Shown here: piece after piece, positions 35,280 to 44,811 of the stretch | Numbering within the stretch: the first letter of the stretch is position 1 | Layout: every line of letters starts with the position of its first letter | Translations under genes and position numbers: made by a program | The notes under the pieces: model-generated | Told to the model about the DNA's origin: nothing | What the model saw: the letters and a program-made list of their open reading frames with translations, nothing else | Databases searched by the model: none | NCBI RefSeq assembly: GCF_910586915.1 | Contig: NZ_CAJULN010000002.1 | Location: forward strand, 120,738-184,737 | DNA from: an uncultured Bacteroides sp. | GTDB taxonomy: Bacteria > Bacteroidota > Bacteroidia > Bacteroidales > Bacteroidaceae | DNA: 64,000 nucleotides | Direction: 5' to 3'

Positions 35280-36689
35280 ATGATGAAAAAGTTATTCACA
35301 GTCGCAGCACTCGGCCTTTTGTTAACTTGCCACATTAGCTGCACCTCACAGCAAAAAGCTCAAGAAGCATTTGCTCCTATCCAAGTAGAAACTCCTGCCC
35401 GCCCTGCCGGTCAAGAGGATGTAATCCAACTCGTTGCTCCTAAAATTGATACCGTACGCGTCGGTTTCATCGGATTAGGAATGCGTGGTCCCGGTGCCGT
35501 CGCACGCTGGACACACATCCCGGGAACTAAAATCGTAGCTTTGTGCGACCTTCTTCCCGAACGTGTGGAAAAATCACAGGAAATTCTGAAAAATGCCGGT
35601 CTGCCCGAAGCAGCATCTTACAGCGGTTCGGAAGATGCATGGAAACAACTTTGCGAACGTGAAGACATCGACCTCGTGTACATCGCAACAGACTGGAAAC
35701 ACCATACGGAAATGGGCGTTTACGCAATGGAACACGGCAAACACGTAGCTATCGAAGTACCTGCCGCAATGACGCTGGACGAAATCTGGCAGTTAATCAA
35801 TACGTCGGAAAAGACTCGCAAGCACTGTATGCAGTTGGAGAACTGTGTATATGACTTCTTCGAACTGACTTCTCTGAACATGGCACAACAAGGTGTATTC
35901 GGTGAAGTGCTCCATGTAGAAGGTGCTTATATCCACAACCTGGAAGACTTCTGGGGTACATACTGGAACAATTGGCGTATGGACTACAACCACAAATTCC
36001 GTGGCGACGTTTACGCTACTCACGGTATGGGCCCGGCTTGCCAATTACTTGACATCCACCGTGGAGACCGCATGAAAACTTTGGTATCTATGGATACGAA
36101 AGCCCTGAACGGTCCGGCTTATATCAAGAAGCAGACAGGCGAAGAGGTGACCGATTTCCAGAACGGTGACCAGACTTCAACTTTGATTCGCACTGAAAAC
36201 GGCAAGACTATGTTGATTCAACACAACGTAATGACTCCCCGCCCCTACAGCCGTATGTATCAGATAGTAGGTGCAGACGGTTACGCAAGCAAATATCCGA
36301 CTCAGGAATACTGCCTGAGACCGTCACAAGTGAAATCGGACGATGTGCCCAACCACGAAAATCTGAACGCACACGGCTCCGTACCTGCTGATGTAAGAAA
36401 AGCATTGATGGACAAATACAAACACCCCATCCACGTAGAATTGGAAGAGACAGCCAAGAAAGTAGGCGGTCACGGTGGTATGGACTTCATCATGGATTAT
36501 CGCTTGGCTTACTGCTTGCAGAACGGTCTGCCGTTGGATATGGACGTTTATGACCTTGCAGAATGGTGTTGCATGGCTGAACTTACCCGTATTTCAATCG
36601 AAAACAATTCGGCTCCGGTTGAAGTTCCCGATTTCACTCGCGGAAGTTGGAACAAGATACAGGGCTATCGTCACGCTTTTGTAAAATAA
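35280..36689 (+). CDS. GH109 family glycosidase, lipoprotein form
   Basis: A 469-aa GH109 enzyme (alpha-N-acetylgalactosaminidase type, NAD+-assisted). It starts with a lipoprotein signal; the modified residue is C21 in CHISC. The Rossmann motif GFIGLGMRGPG lies at about residues 62-72, followed by DWKHHTEMGVYAMEHGKHVA, EVPAAMT and the conserved DYRLAYCLQNGLPLDMDVYD. It is a close paralogue of the 8699 protein but exported. It probably removes terminal alpha-GalNAc from mucin O-glycans in the periplasm or at the surface. Two adjacent ATGs open the gene. Confidence 0.92.
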   Translation: MMKKLFTVAALGLLLTCHISCTSQQKAQEAFAPIQVETPARPAGQEDVIQLVAPKIDTVRVGFIGLGMRGPGAVARWTHIPGTKIVALCDLLPERVEKSQEILKNAGLPEAASYSGSEDAWKQLCEREDIDLVYIATDWKHHTEMGVYAMEHGKHVAIEVPAAMTLDEIWQLINTSEKTRKHCMQLENCVYDFFELTSLNMAQQGVFGEVLHVEGAYIHNLEDFWGTYWNNWRMDYNHKFRGDVYATHGMGPACQLLDIHRGDRMKTLVSMDTKALNGPAYIKKQTGEEVTDFQNGDQTSTLIRTENGKTMLIQHNVMTPRPYSRMYQIVGADGYASKYPTQEYCLRPSQVKSDDVPNHENLNAHGSVPADVRKALMDKYKHPIHVELEETAKKVGGHGGMDFIMDYRLAYCLQNGLPLDMDVYDLAEWCCMAELTRISIENNSAPVEVPDFTRGSWNKIQGYRHAFVK

Positions 36690-36725
36690 CAAATCATATT
36701 TTCCTTTTTTGCACGGACGCTGCGC

Positions 36726-36763
36726 AACAATCCGGCTTTCTTTCGAAAGAAAGCCGGATTGTT
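36726..36763. terminator. 38-nt perfect palindrome after GH109
   Basis: The two 19-nt arms are perfectly complementary with no unpaired loop bases (centre TTTCGAAA). It lies 37 bp after the GH109 stop and 48 bp before the YitT start. No T run follows directly, so it may act as an mRNA 3' stabiliser as well as a terminator. Confidence 0.65.
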
Positions 36764-36811
36764 CGTAGGTTCGTGCTTGAATATCTTATCAGAACATCAT
36801 CATTGCAGGTT

Positions 36812-37702
36812 ATGAAAACAGCAATTCTCAAACCTTCCAAACAGAATATTATCCGTGAAGCCAAAGATTACGTAATGATTGCCATCGGCATGATTTTATA
36901 TGGTATCGGCTGGACAGTTTTCCTACTTCCTAATGATATCACCACCGGGGGAGTAGCGGGCATTGCTTCTATCATATTCTGGGGCACCGGTTTTCCCGTC
37001 CAATATACATACTTCACCATCAACTTCTTTCTGCTATTATTGGCACTCAAACTCTTGGGGCTGAAATTCTGCATCAAAACAATTTTCGGGGTTTTCACCC
37101 TGACATTCTTTCTGTCGGTTATCCAAAAGTTGGCAGGAGGTGCCAGCCTTCTTCAAGACCAGCCTTTCATGGCCTGTGTCATCGGAGCCTCTTTCTGCGG
37201 CGGCGGTATCGGGGTTGCCTTTTCGGCAAACGGTAGCACCGGAGGAACGGATATCATTGCAGCCATTATCAACAAGTACCGGGACATCACATTAGGAAGA
37301 GTCGTCTTAATCTGTGATATGATTATCATATCATCCAGTTATTTTGTCTTAAAAGACTGGGAAAAAGTAGTGTATGGATTCGTAACTCTTTATATTTGTA
37401 GTTTCGTACTCGACCAGGTAGTAAACAGCGCCCGGCAGTCTGTGCAGTTTTTCATCATTTCCAATAAATATGAGGAAATAGGAAAACGAATCAACGAATA
37501 CCCGCACCGGGGAGTTACCATTATCAACGCAACCGGATTCTACACAGGACGAGAACAGAAAATGATGTTTGTATTAGCCAAGAAACGGGAATCTACCATT
37601 ATCTTCCGGTTAATCAAAGACATCGACCCGAAAGCCTTTGTCTCGCAAAGCGCGGTTATCGGGGTATATGGAGAAGGATTTGACCATATTAAAGTGAAGT
37701 AA
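36812..37702 (+). CDS. YitT family membrane protein (DUF161/DUF2179)
   Basis: A 296-aa protein from the ATG at 36812 (MKTAILKPSK); the ORF is open further upstream through the palindrome but without a credible start. Five to six transmembrane helices fill residues about 20-190, with the motif NDITTGGVAGIASI and FSANGSTGGTDIIAAI typical of YitT proteins. A cytosolic DUF2179 domain follows (VTIINATGFYTGREQKMMFVLAKKRE). The family's substrate is unknown. Its place between GH109 and GH2, 20 bp before the latter, puts it in the PUL transcription unit, so transport of a released sugar is a possible but unproven role. Confidence 0.88.
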   Translation: MKTAILKPSKQNIIREAKDYVMIAIGMILYGIGWTVFLLPNDITTGGVAGIASIIFWGTGFPVQYTYFTINFFLLLLALKLLGLKFCIKTIFGVFTLTFFLSVIQKLAGGASLLQDQPFMACVIGASFCGGGIGVAFSANGSTGGTDIIAAIINKYRDITLGRVVLICDMIIISSSYFVLKDWEKVVYGFVTLYICSFVLDQVVNSARQSVQFFIISNKYEEIGKRINEYPHRGVTIINATGFYTGREQKMMFVLAKKRESTIIFRLIKDIDPKAFVSQSAVIGVYGEGFDHIKVK

Positions 37703-37722
37703 AAAAGAAAACAAAACCAATA

Positions 37723-40700
37723 TTGAAAAACATGAAATTTCGATCACATTCCTTTTTATTAACCAACATTGTCATGGGAGTACTCTCCTTAATGCCCACC
37801 CATGCAACGGCTGATAATGTGAAAAAACCTTATTGGCAAGATGTACAGGTAGTAGCAGTCAATAAAGAGTATCCCCGCTCTTCGTTTATGACGTATGACA
37901 ACCGGAACGATGCCATGAGCGGCAAATACGAACGAAGCAAATACTACCGGTTGCTAAATGGAACATGGAAGTTTTACTTTGTAGATTCTTACAAAAACCT
38001 TCCCGACAACATTACCGACCCCAATACCAGCACAGACGCATGGCACAACATCCAAGTGCCCGGCAACTGGGAACTGCAAGGACACGGAATAGCCATCTAT
38101 ACCAATCACGGCTATGAATTCAAAGCCCGCAACCCGCAGCCGCCCCTCTTGCCTGAAGCGACTCCGGTCGGCGTATATCGCCGCGACATTGACATTCCTG
38201 CCGATTGGGACGGAAGAGACATTTACCTGCACTTGGCAGGAGCCAAATCGGGTGTGTATGTTTACATCAACGGCAAAGAAGTGGGATATAGCGAAGATTC
38301 CAAGAATCCTGCCGAATTTTTAATCAACCCGTATGTGAAACCGGGAAAGAACGTGCTGACTCTGAAAATATTCCGTTGGAGCACTGGCTCTTACCTCGAA
38401 TGTCAGGACTTCTGGCGCATGAGTGGTATTGAGCGTGATGTATATATCTATTCACAACCCAAAGTGGCAATCAGAGACTTCCGCGTTACATCTACGCTGG
38501 ACGATACTTACAAAAACGGTATTTTCCGCCTGGCAATGGATGTACGCAACAATACTTCGGAAACATCTAAGAATTATACAATCGGATACAAGGTGATTGA
38601 CCCGAAAACGGATAAAGAAATTGCCGGCTCCGAAATGAACACGGCTATCCGTGCCAACCAAACGATTCCTTGTTTTAATGAAATAAAGGTGAATGTCCCC
38701 AACGTAAAAACGTGGACTTCCGAACAACCCAACCTCTACAAGTTGCTGATGTATATCAAAGACGGAGACAAGTTTGTAGAAATAGTACCTTTCAACGTTG
38801 GTTTCCGCCGCATCGAAATCAAACCTACCGAACAGATAGCGGCAAACGGCAAACCCTATGTATGTCTGTTTATCAACGGCCAGCCGTTGAAACTGAAAGG
38901 TGTCAACATCCATGAGCACAACCCGGCAACAGGACACTATGTGACAGAAGAACTGATGCGCCGCGACTTTGAACTCATGAAACAGCACAACTTGAACAGT
39001 GTGCGTCTCTGCCACTATCCGCAAGACCGCCGTTTCTATGAACTCTGCGACGAATACGGATTGTATGTGTATGACGAGGCGAACATCGAAAGCCACGGAA
39101 TGTATTACGACCTCCGCAAAGGCGGCTCATTGGGCAATAATCCCGAATGGCTGAAACCGCACATGGACCGCACCATCAATATGTTCGAACGCAACAAGAA
39201 TTATCCGAGTGTCACTTTCTGGTCATTGGGTAATGAAGCCGGAAACGGATATAACTTCTATCAGACTTACCTTTGGGTGAAAGAGGCGGACAAAGACATC
39301 ATGGCACGCCCCGTCAACTACGAACGTGCCCAATGGGAATGGAACTCCGATATGTACGTACCCCAATATCCGGGTGAAAGCTGGCTGGAAAGTATAGGAA
39401 AGAGCGGCAGCGACCGTCCAATAGCACCGTCCGAATATGCGCACGCTATGGGTAACTCCACCGGAAACCTGTGGGGACAATGGCAGGCCATCTATAAGTA
39501 TCCGAACCTGCAGGGCGGATATATCTGGGACTGGGTGGATCAAGGTATCCTTCAAAAAGATAAGAACGGAAGAGAATACTGGGCTTACGGCGGCGACTTC
39601 GGCGTGGATATGCCCAGCGACGGTAACTTCCTTTGCAACGGTCTTGTCAATCCCGATCGCGGACCGCATCCGGCAATGGCCGAAGTGAAATATGTTCATC
39701 AGAATGTAGGCTTTGAAGCAACCGATGCCGCATCCGGCAAATTCAAGATTACCAACCGTTTCTACTTCACCAATCTGAAAAAGTATCAGATTCATTACAA
39801 TATCGTTGCCAACGGTAAGAACATAAAGAGAGGAAAAGTTTCTTTGGACATCGCTCCGCAAGCATCCAAAGAGTTCACTGTGCCGGTAAACGGTCTGAAA
39901 GCACAGCCGGGAACCGAATATTTTGTCAATTTCAGCGTGACAACCACCGAGCCTGAACCTCTGATTCCAGTAGGATATGAAATTGCATACGACCAGTTCC
40001 AACTCCCTATCCACGCCCAGAAAGGAACATACAAAGTGAGTGGTCCCGCATTGAAAACATCGGCACAAGGAGATGAACTGATTGCCTCATCTTCCAAAGT
40101 CAATTTCGTATTCAACAAGAAAAGCGGATTGGTGACTTCTTACAAAGTAGACGGAACCGAGTATTTCAAAGACGGATTCGGTATCCAGCCGAACTTCTGG
40201 CGCGCCCCGAACGACAACGATTACGGAAACGGTGCTCCCAAGCGTCTGCAAGTATGGAAACAATCGAGCAAGAACTTCCATGTGACAGACGCCAGCATGA
40301 CTACCGAAGGCAAAGTCGTTTCATTGAAAGTGAATTACCTGTTGGCTGCCGGCAATCTGTATGTAGTAACTTATAAGATTTATCCGAGCGGCGTAGTCAA
40401 TGTAAACGCTACATTTACCTCTACAAATATGCAGGCGGCAGAAACCGAAGTTTCCGAAGCTACGCGTATGGCTACTTTCACCCCCGGAAGCGATGCGGCA
40501 CGCAAGGCAGCCTCCAAACTGGAAGTTCCCCGTATCGGCGTACGTTTCCGTCTGCCGGCTCAGATGAATAACGTACAGTACTTCGGTCGCGGACCGGAAG
40601 AGAACTACATCGACCGCAACCACGGCACGCTGGTCGGAGTTTACAAGACAACGGCCGACAAGATGTATTTCAATTATGTTCGCCCGCAGGAAAACGGACA

Positions 40701-41127
40701 CCATACAGACACCCGCTGGATTGCCTTGTCGCCCGACAAAGGCAACGGACTGGCCATCGTGGCTGACAGTCTTATCGGTTTCAACGCGCTCCGCAACTCT
40801 ATCGAAGACTTCGACTCGGAAGAAGCTCTGCCCCACCCCTACCAATGGAACAACTTCACTCCGGAAGAGGTTGCCAATCATGATGAAAAAGCAGCCCGTA
40901 ACGTATTGCGAAGAATGCATCACGTGAATGACATCACCCCGAGAGACTTTGTAGAAGTGTGCGTAGACATGAAACAGCAAGGAGTAGGCGGATACGACAG
41001 TTGGGGTGCGCGTCCGGAACCTTTCCATCAGATTCCCGCCAACCGCGAATACAACTGGGGATTCACCTTAGTACCCGTCCGTTCGGCAGGCCAGGCTAAC
41101 GAAGCAGCCAAATACGATTATCAGTAA
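37723..41127 (+). CDS. GH2 beta-galactosidase, secreted
   Basis: A 1134-aa LacZ-type glycoside hydrolase family 2 enzyme with a signal peptide (to about residue 31, THATA). Domains: jelly-roll sugar-binding (about 75-230), Ig-like (about 240-345), TIM barrel (about 350-640) and C-terminal beta-galactosidase small-chain domain (about 840-1115). The acid/base is E505 in SLGNEAGNG and the nucleophile E571 in SEYAHAMGNS. ATG at 37732 is an alternative start. In this PUL it should release beta-linked galactose from mucin core or N-acetyllactosamine structures; the linkage is not predictable here. Confidence 0.94.
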   Translation: MKNMKFRSHSFLLTNIVMGVLSLMPTHATADNVKKPYWQDVQVVAVNKEYPRSSFMTYDNRNDAMSGKYERSKYYRLLNGTWKFYFVDSYKNLPDNITDPNTSTDAWHNIQVPGNWELQGHGIAIYTNHGYEFKARNPQPPLLPEATPVGVYRRDIDIPADWDGRDIYLHLAGAKSGVYVYINGKEVGYSEDSKNPAEFLINPYVKPGKNVLTLKIFRWSTGSYLECQDFWRMSGIERDVYIYSQPKVAIRDFRVTSTLDDTYKNGIFRLAMDVRNNTSETSKNYTIGYKVIDPKTDKEIAGSEMNTAIRANQTIPCFNEIKVNVPNVKTWTSEQPNLYKLLMYIKDGDKFVEIVPFNVGFRRIEIKPTEQIAANGKPYVCLFINGQPLKLKGVNIHEHNPATGHYVTEELMRRDFELMKQHNLNSVRLCHYPQDRRFYELCDEYGLYVYDEANIESHGMYYDLRKGGSLGNNPEWLKPHMDRTINMFERNKNYPSVTFWSLGNEAGNGYNFYQTYLWVKEADKDIMARPVNYERAQWEWNSDMYVPQYPGESWLESIGKSGSDRPIAPSEYAHAMGNSTGNLWGQWQAIYKYPNLQGGYIWDWVDQGILQKDKNGREYWAYGGDFGVDMPSDGNFLCNGLVNPDRGPHPAMAEVKYVHQNVGFEATDAASGKFKITNRFYFTNLKKYQIHYNIVANGKNIKRGKVSLDIAPQASKEFTVPVNGLKAQPGTEYFVNFSVTTTEPEPLIPVGYEIAYDQFQLPIHAQKGTYKVSGPALKTSAQGDELIASSSKVNFVFNKKSGLVTSYKVDGTEYFKDGFGIQPNFWRAPNDNDYGNGAPKRLQVWKQSSKNFHVTDASMTTEGKVVSLKVNYLLAAGNLYVVTYKIYPSGVVNVNATFTSTNMQAAETEVSEATRMATFTPGSDAARKAASKLEVPRIGVRFRLPAQMNNVQYFGRGPEENYIDRNHGTLVGVYKTTADKMYFNYVRPQENGHHTDTRWIALSPDKGNGLAIVADSLIGFNALRNSIEDFDSEEALPHPYQWNNFTPEEVANHDEKAARNVLRRMHHVNDITPRDFVEVCVDMKQQGVGGYDSWGARPEPFHQIPANREYNWGFTLVPVRSAGQANEAAKYDYQ

Positions 41128-41156
41128 CCTTATTATAAATTTTAAAGAAAAGATCC

Positions 41157-42248
41157 ATGAAAGATTTATCTAACATTGTTGCGAAATTCAAAGTTCAGGG
41201 TACGGTAGAAGAAATCAAACCGTTGGGAGCAGGACTTATCAATGATACATACAAAGTGAACACGAAGGAAGCAGATGCTCCCGACTACGTGTTGCAACGT
41301 ATCAACCACGCTATTTTCCAAAATGTGGAAATGCTCCAATCCAACATAGCGGCTGTCACAGGACATATACGCAAGAAACTGGCAGAAGCAGGAGAGTCGG
41401 ACATCGACCGTAAAGTGTTGTCTTTCGTTGAAGCGGAAGAGGGCAAGACTTATTGGTTTGACGGCGACAGCTATTGGCGTGTGATGGTATTCATTCCGCG
41501 CGCCAAGACATACGAAACCGTAAATCCCGAATATTCCAACTATGCCGGCGAGGCTTTCGGAAACTTCCAGGCGATGCTGGCGGACATTCCGGAGACTTTG
41601 GGCGAGACCATCCCCGATTTCCACAACATGGAATTCCGTCTGCAACAACTGCGTGAAGCCGTTGCCGCCAATGCTGCCGGACGGGTAGCGGAAGTGCAGT
41701 ATTTCCTGGACGAAATAGAAAAACGTGCAGACGAAATGTGCAAAGCCGAACGCTTGTACCGCGAAGGCAAACTGCCCAAACGGGTATGCCACTGCGACAC
41801 GAAAGTAAACAACATGATGTTTGACGAAGAAGGCAAGGTGCTCTGCGTCATCGACCTGGATACGGTTATGCCGAGCTTCATTTTCTCCGACTACGGTGAC
41901 TTCCTACGCACAGGAGCCAACACCGGCGACGAAGATGACAAAGACCTCGACCGCGTAAACTTCAATATGGAAATCTTCAAAGCCTTCACCAAAGGCTATC
42001 TGAAAGGAGCCAAATCGTTCCTGACACCGATTGAAATAGAGAATCTTCCGTATGCGGCAGCCTTGTTCCCCTATATGCAATGCGTGCGTTTCCTTGCCGA
42101 CTACATCAATGGAGATACTTACTACAAGATTAAGTATCCGGAACACAACCTGGTGCGTACCAAAGCACAATTCAAACTGCTTCAAAGCGTAGAAGCACAC
42201 ACACCGGAGATGGTAGCGTTTATCAACGAGTGTCTGGCTAACGAATAA
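41157..42248 (+). CDS. Sugar kinase of the APH fold (NahK-like)
   Basis: A 363-aa cytosolic phosphotransferase-fold kinase. The catalytic loop is HCDTKVNN (H212, D214, N219) and the metal-binding segment is CVIDLDTVMPSFIFSDYGD (D233, D235). The N-terminal GLINDTYKV loop fits nucleotide binding. It resembles N-acetylhexosamine 1-kinases (NahK), which phosphorylate GalNAc and GlcNAc at C1 and, in bifidobacteria, serve the galacto-N-biose pathway. As last gene of the PUL it would trap a sugar freed by GH109/GH2. Choline or homoserine kinase activity is less likely in this context. Confidence 0.85.
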   Translation: MKDLSNIVAKFKVQGTVEEIKPLGAGLINDTYKVNTKEADAPDYVLQRINHAIFQNVEMLQSNIAAVTGHIRKKLAEAGESDIDRKVLSFVEAEEGKTYWFDGDSYWRVMVFIPRAKTYETVNPEYSNYAGEAFGNFQAMLADIPETLGETIPDFHNMEFRLQQLREAVAANAAGRVAEVQYFLDEIEKRADEMCKAERLYREGKLPKRVCHCDTKVNNMMFDEEGKVLCVIDLDTVMPSFIFSDYGDFLRTGANTGDEDDKDLDRVNFNMEIFKAFTKGYLKGAKSFLTPIEIENLPYAAALFPYMQCVRFLADYINGDTYYKIKYPEHNLVRTKAQFKLLQSVEAHTPEMVAFINECLANE

Positions 42249-42265
42249 GAGAAGACGGAAAGAGA

Positions 42266-42285
42266 GGACTTTCAATTGAAAGTCC
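42266..42285. terminator. Bidirectional terminator at the PUL end
   Basis: A perfect 20-nt palindrome, GGACTTTCAATTGAAAGTCC, between the kinase gene and the convergent DUF3256 gene; it overlaps the latter's stop codon at 42272. Confidence 0.65.
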
Positions 42286-42922
42286 CGTTCTTCCAACGAT
42301 AAATCAAGGGACGGCGGAGAAACGGTTTCAGTTTCTCTGCCGTTTCTTTTGACATATAGTCGGGAGTGGTAAGTGTGACGGTCAGTTCCGTATTGTCTTT
42401 ATTGAAATCGGCTTTCATCAGGAGCACATCCGCCGAACGGCGCGCTTCGTCAAAAGCATAGACATCGGCCGAATCGGGGGCGTGGAGAAAATCATCCAAT
42501 GCTGCGGGCAGGGTGAGGAACGGTGTCCCGTCCAACGGTTTCCAGTCGGTCGTATAAAAACGGACAGTACTGTCGCAGGCAGGAGCGCAAGCGGTGGAAA
42601 CGGTACAGACAACGCTTGCCGTATCGTTCAGAGCCAGCACTTTCATCTGCCACGTGGTCTGCGGGGATATTTGCAGACGAATGTAATCTTTACCCAATTC
42701 GGTCATTTCCGACTTTTTCCCGAAGCGGTTCTCCACGCGGGCTTTCATCTTGCTTTCCAGAAAATCAATGCAGTCGGCACGATTGACCTTTGTCAGCAAA
42801 GGGCTCAAGGAATCGGGCATATTGATAAACAACGTTTTGGCTTCTTGCGCTCCAAGAGCAGCCGACGAAAACAGTCCGGCTACCGAGAAACATATGGCGA
42901 TAAAAAGTCTATTCATTTTCAT
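42272..42922 (-). CDS. DUF3256 family exported protein
   Basis: A 216-aa protein with a signal peptide (to about residue 25, ALGAQ). The mature protein matches the Bacteroidales-specific DUF3256 family: FINMPDSLSPLLTKVNRADC near the start and a beta-rich body. No catalytic motif is visible, and its function is unknown. It lies 8 bp after the DMT transporter gene, in a truA-DMT-DUF3256 unit. Confidence 0.83.
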   Translation of the reverse strand: MKMNRLFIAICFSVAGLFSSAALGAQEAKTLFINMPDSLSPLLTKVNRADCIDFLESKMKARVENRFGKKSEMTELGKDYIRLQISPQTTWQMKVLALNDTASVVCTVSTACAPACDSTVRFYTTDWKPLDGTPFLTLPAALDDFLHAPDSADVYAFDEARRSADVLLMKADFNKDNTELTVTLTTPDYMSKETAEKLKPFLRRPLIYRWKNGTFN

Positions 42923-42930
42923 TTCAACAT

Positions 42931-43830
42931 TTATTTAGTTCCCAAATATAAGAATATCATTCCGATTAACACCAGTATCAGGTCAATCGCTTTACTTTTT
43001 AAATTCTTTTCACGGAAGAAAAGAGCTCCGAAAATGAAGGAGACGATGACACTGCCGCGACGCACCATCGAAACGATGGAAATCATGGAATCGTCATAGC
43101 TCAGTGCGTAGAAGTAAGCAAAGTCTGCCGCCGAAAGGAAGATGGAAATCAGAAGAATCGTCCACTCCCAACGGAACGGGGTGGTAGACTTCCGCTTCGG
43201 CCACCAAAGCAGCAGCAGAACGGGACACATGATGAAAACTTGATAAACATTGTACCAGGACTGCACCAGCATCGGATTCAACTGCTTCATCAGATATTTG
43301 TCGTACAAGCCGCTGACGGCGCCTGCCACGGCTGCCAGTACGATAAAGAATATCCATTTGTCGTGCTTGAAGTCGATACCCTCCTTCTTCCCCGAACGGC
43401 TCAGCATAAAGAAGGAGACGATAGCCAGCAGCACCCCAATCCATTGATAGAGGTTCAGCCGCTCGCCAAACACAAGCATGGCTCCCACCAACACCATCAC
43501 CGGACGCGTGGCATTAATCGGGCCTACGATGGTGAGAGGCAGATGCTTCATACCGAAATAACCGAATATCCAGGAAGACAATACGATGAACGACTTGACG
43601 ATGATATATTTATGCTGTTCCCACCCCGCCACCGGAACGTTGAATATCGTGTCGCCAAGCAACGCGGGCCGACAGGCGGAGAGCAGAATAAACGGAAGAA
43701 AGATAAGACTGGAAAAGAGTGTGTTCAGAAACAGAACAGGAAGCACCGCATTGTCTTTCAGCGATTTCTTTTTGAACACATCATAAAATCCCAGCAAGGT
43801 TGCCGAGAGAAAAGCCAATAATAACCACAT
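42931..43830 (-). CDS. EamA/DMT family transporter
   Basis: A 299-aa inner-membrane protein with about ten hydrophobic helices in two EamA halves. The first half includes PLTIVGPINATRPVMVLVGAMLVFGE, the second SIVSMVRRGSVIVSFIFGALFFREK, both typical DMT repeat ends. The substrate is unknown; drug/metabolite export is the family role. It follows truA by 37 bp. Confidence 0.9.
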   Translation of the reverse strand: MWLLLAFLSATLLGFYDVFKKKSLKDNAVLPVLFLNTLFSSLIFLPFILLSACRPALLGDTIFNVPVAGWEQHKYIIVKSFIVLSSWIFGYFGMKHLPLTIVGPINATRPVMVLVGAMLVFGERLNLYQWIGVLLAIVSFFMLSRSGKKEGIDFKHDKWIFFIVLAAVAGAVSGLYDKYLMKQLNPMLVQSWYNVYQVFIMCPVLLLLWWPKRKSTTPFRWEWTILLISIFLSAADFAYFYALSYDDSMISIVSMVRRGSVIVSFIFGALFFREKNLKSKAIDLILVLIGMIFLYLGTK

Positions 43831-43867
43831 AAGGAGATTTATTATAATTACGATTCGGATTTGTCAT

Positions 43868-44629
43868 TTACGGACGGCTGCCTGCAAACAGGCTTTCGGG
43901 ATACTCTACATTGACCAGGAAAAGAGCATTGCCGGGTGCGGAAGTGCCCGCCTTGCAACGGTCTTGCTGTTCGATAACCCGGCGGAAGCCTTCGACAGAC
44001 AGTTTTCCACGCCCCACTTCAATGAGCGTACCCACTATCGCACGCACCATGTTGCGCAAAAATCGGTCGGCACGGATGGTAAATACCCAGGTGGAAGCAT
44101 CTTCCTGCGTCCATTCGGCTTGGGTGATGTGGCAGATATTTGTCTTGACGTCCGTATGCAGTTTGCTGAAACTCGTAAAATCGGTATATTCAAACAAGAC
44201 GCGTGCCGCCTCGTTCATCTTTTCATAATCCAACGGGCTGAAAACACGGCAGCGATACTGACGGTTGAAAGGATGCTTCGCGGTGGTCACATAATACTTG
44301 TACGTCCTCGCCGTGGCATCAAAACGGGCGTGCGCGTCCGGTGCGACCCGGCGCACCCGGTAAACGGAAATATCCGGCGGAAGCAGACGGTTCAACTTGT
44401 CCGCAACAACATCCGTGTCCAACGGCGCTTCGGATTCAAAATGGGCAACCATCAAGGAGGCGTGTACGCCCGCATCCGTCCTGCCTGCTCCGACCACCTC
44501 GACTTCGTGGCGCAGAAAGGTGGAAAGTGCCTTCATCAAGCATTCCTGCACACTGATTCCGTTCGGTTGAATCTGCCAACCATGATAGTTGGTCCCGTCG
44601 TAAGCCAAATAAATAAAATACCTTTGCAC
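43868..44629 (-). CDS. truA: tRNA pseudouridine(38-40) synthase TruA
   Basis: A 253-aa TruA, which converts U38-U40 of the tRNA anticodon arm to pseudouridine. The catalytic aspartate is D52 in GRTDAGVHA. The N-terminal YLAYDGTNYHGWQIQPN and the C-terminal FLRNMVRAIVGTLIEVGRGK motifs are family signatures. It opens a leftward unit with the DMT transporter and DUF3256 genes. Confidence 0.96.
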   Translation of the reverse strand: MQRYFIYLAYDGTNYHGWQIQPNGISVQECLMKALSTFLRHEVEVVGAGRTDAGVHASLMVAHFESEAPLDTDVVADKLNRLLPPDISVYRVRRVAPDAHARFDATARTYKYYVTTAKHPFNRQYRCRVFSPLDYEKMNEAARVLFEYTDFTSFSKLHTDVKTNICHITQAEWTQEDASTWVFTIRADRFLRNMVRAIVGTLIEVGRGKLSVEGFRRVIEQQDRCKAGTSAPGNALFLVNVEYPESLFAGSRP

Positions 44630-44660
44630 GCTAATTCCTCGTTTTTTTGATTTTCGCCTG

Positions 44661-44668
44661 CAAAAGTA
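44661..44668 (-). promoter_or_regulatory. Candidate -7 element of truA
   Basis: Minus strand TACTTTTG fits TAnnTTTG and ends 31 bp before the truA ATG. A divergent TATCTTTG lies at 44686-44693 on the plus strand. Confidence 0.5.
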
Positions 44669-44811
44669 GTCATTTTATCCTAATTTATCTTTGTATTACC
44701 CCCACAAACCTGACATATTCGGAAAACGCATACGCCTTCGTGATTCCGCATCCGCGTTCAAACAGCATCCGGTTCGTTGCCCGTCCAGACCGCCTTTTCT
44801 CCCTATTCCTT

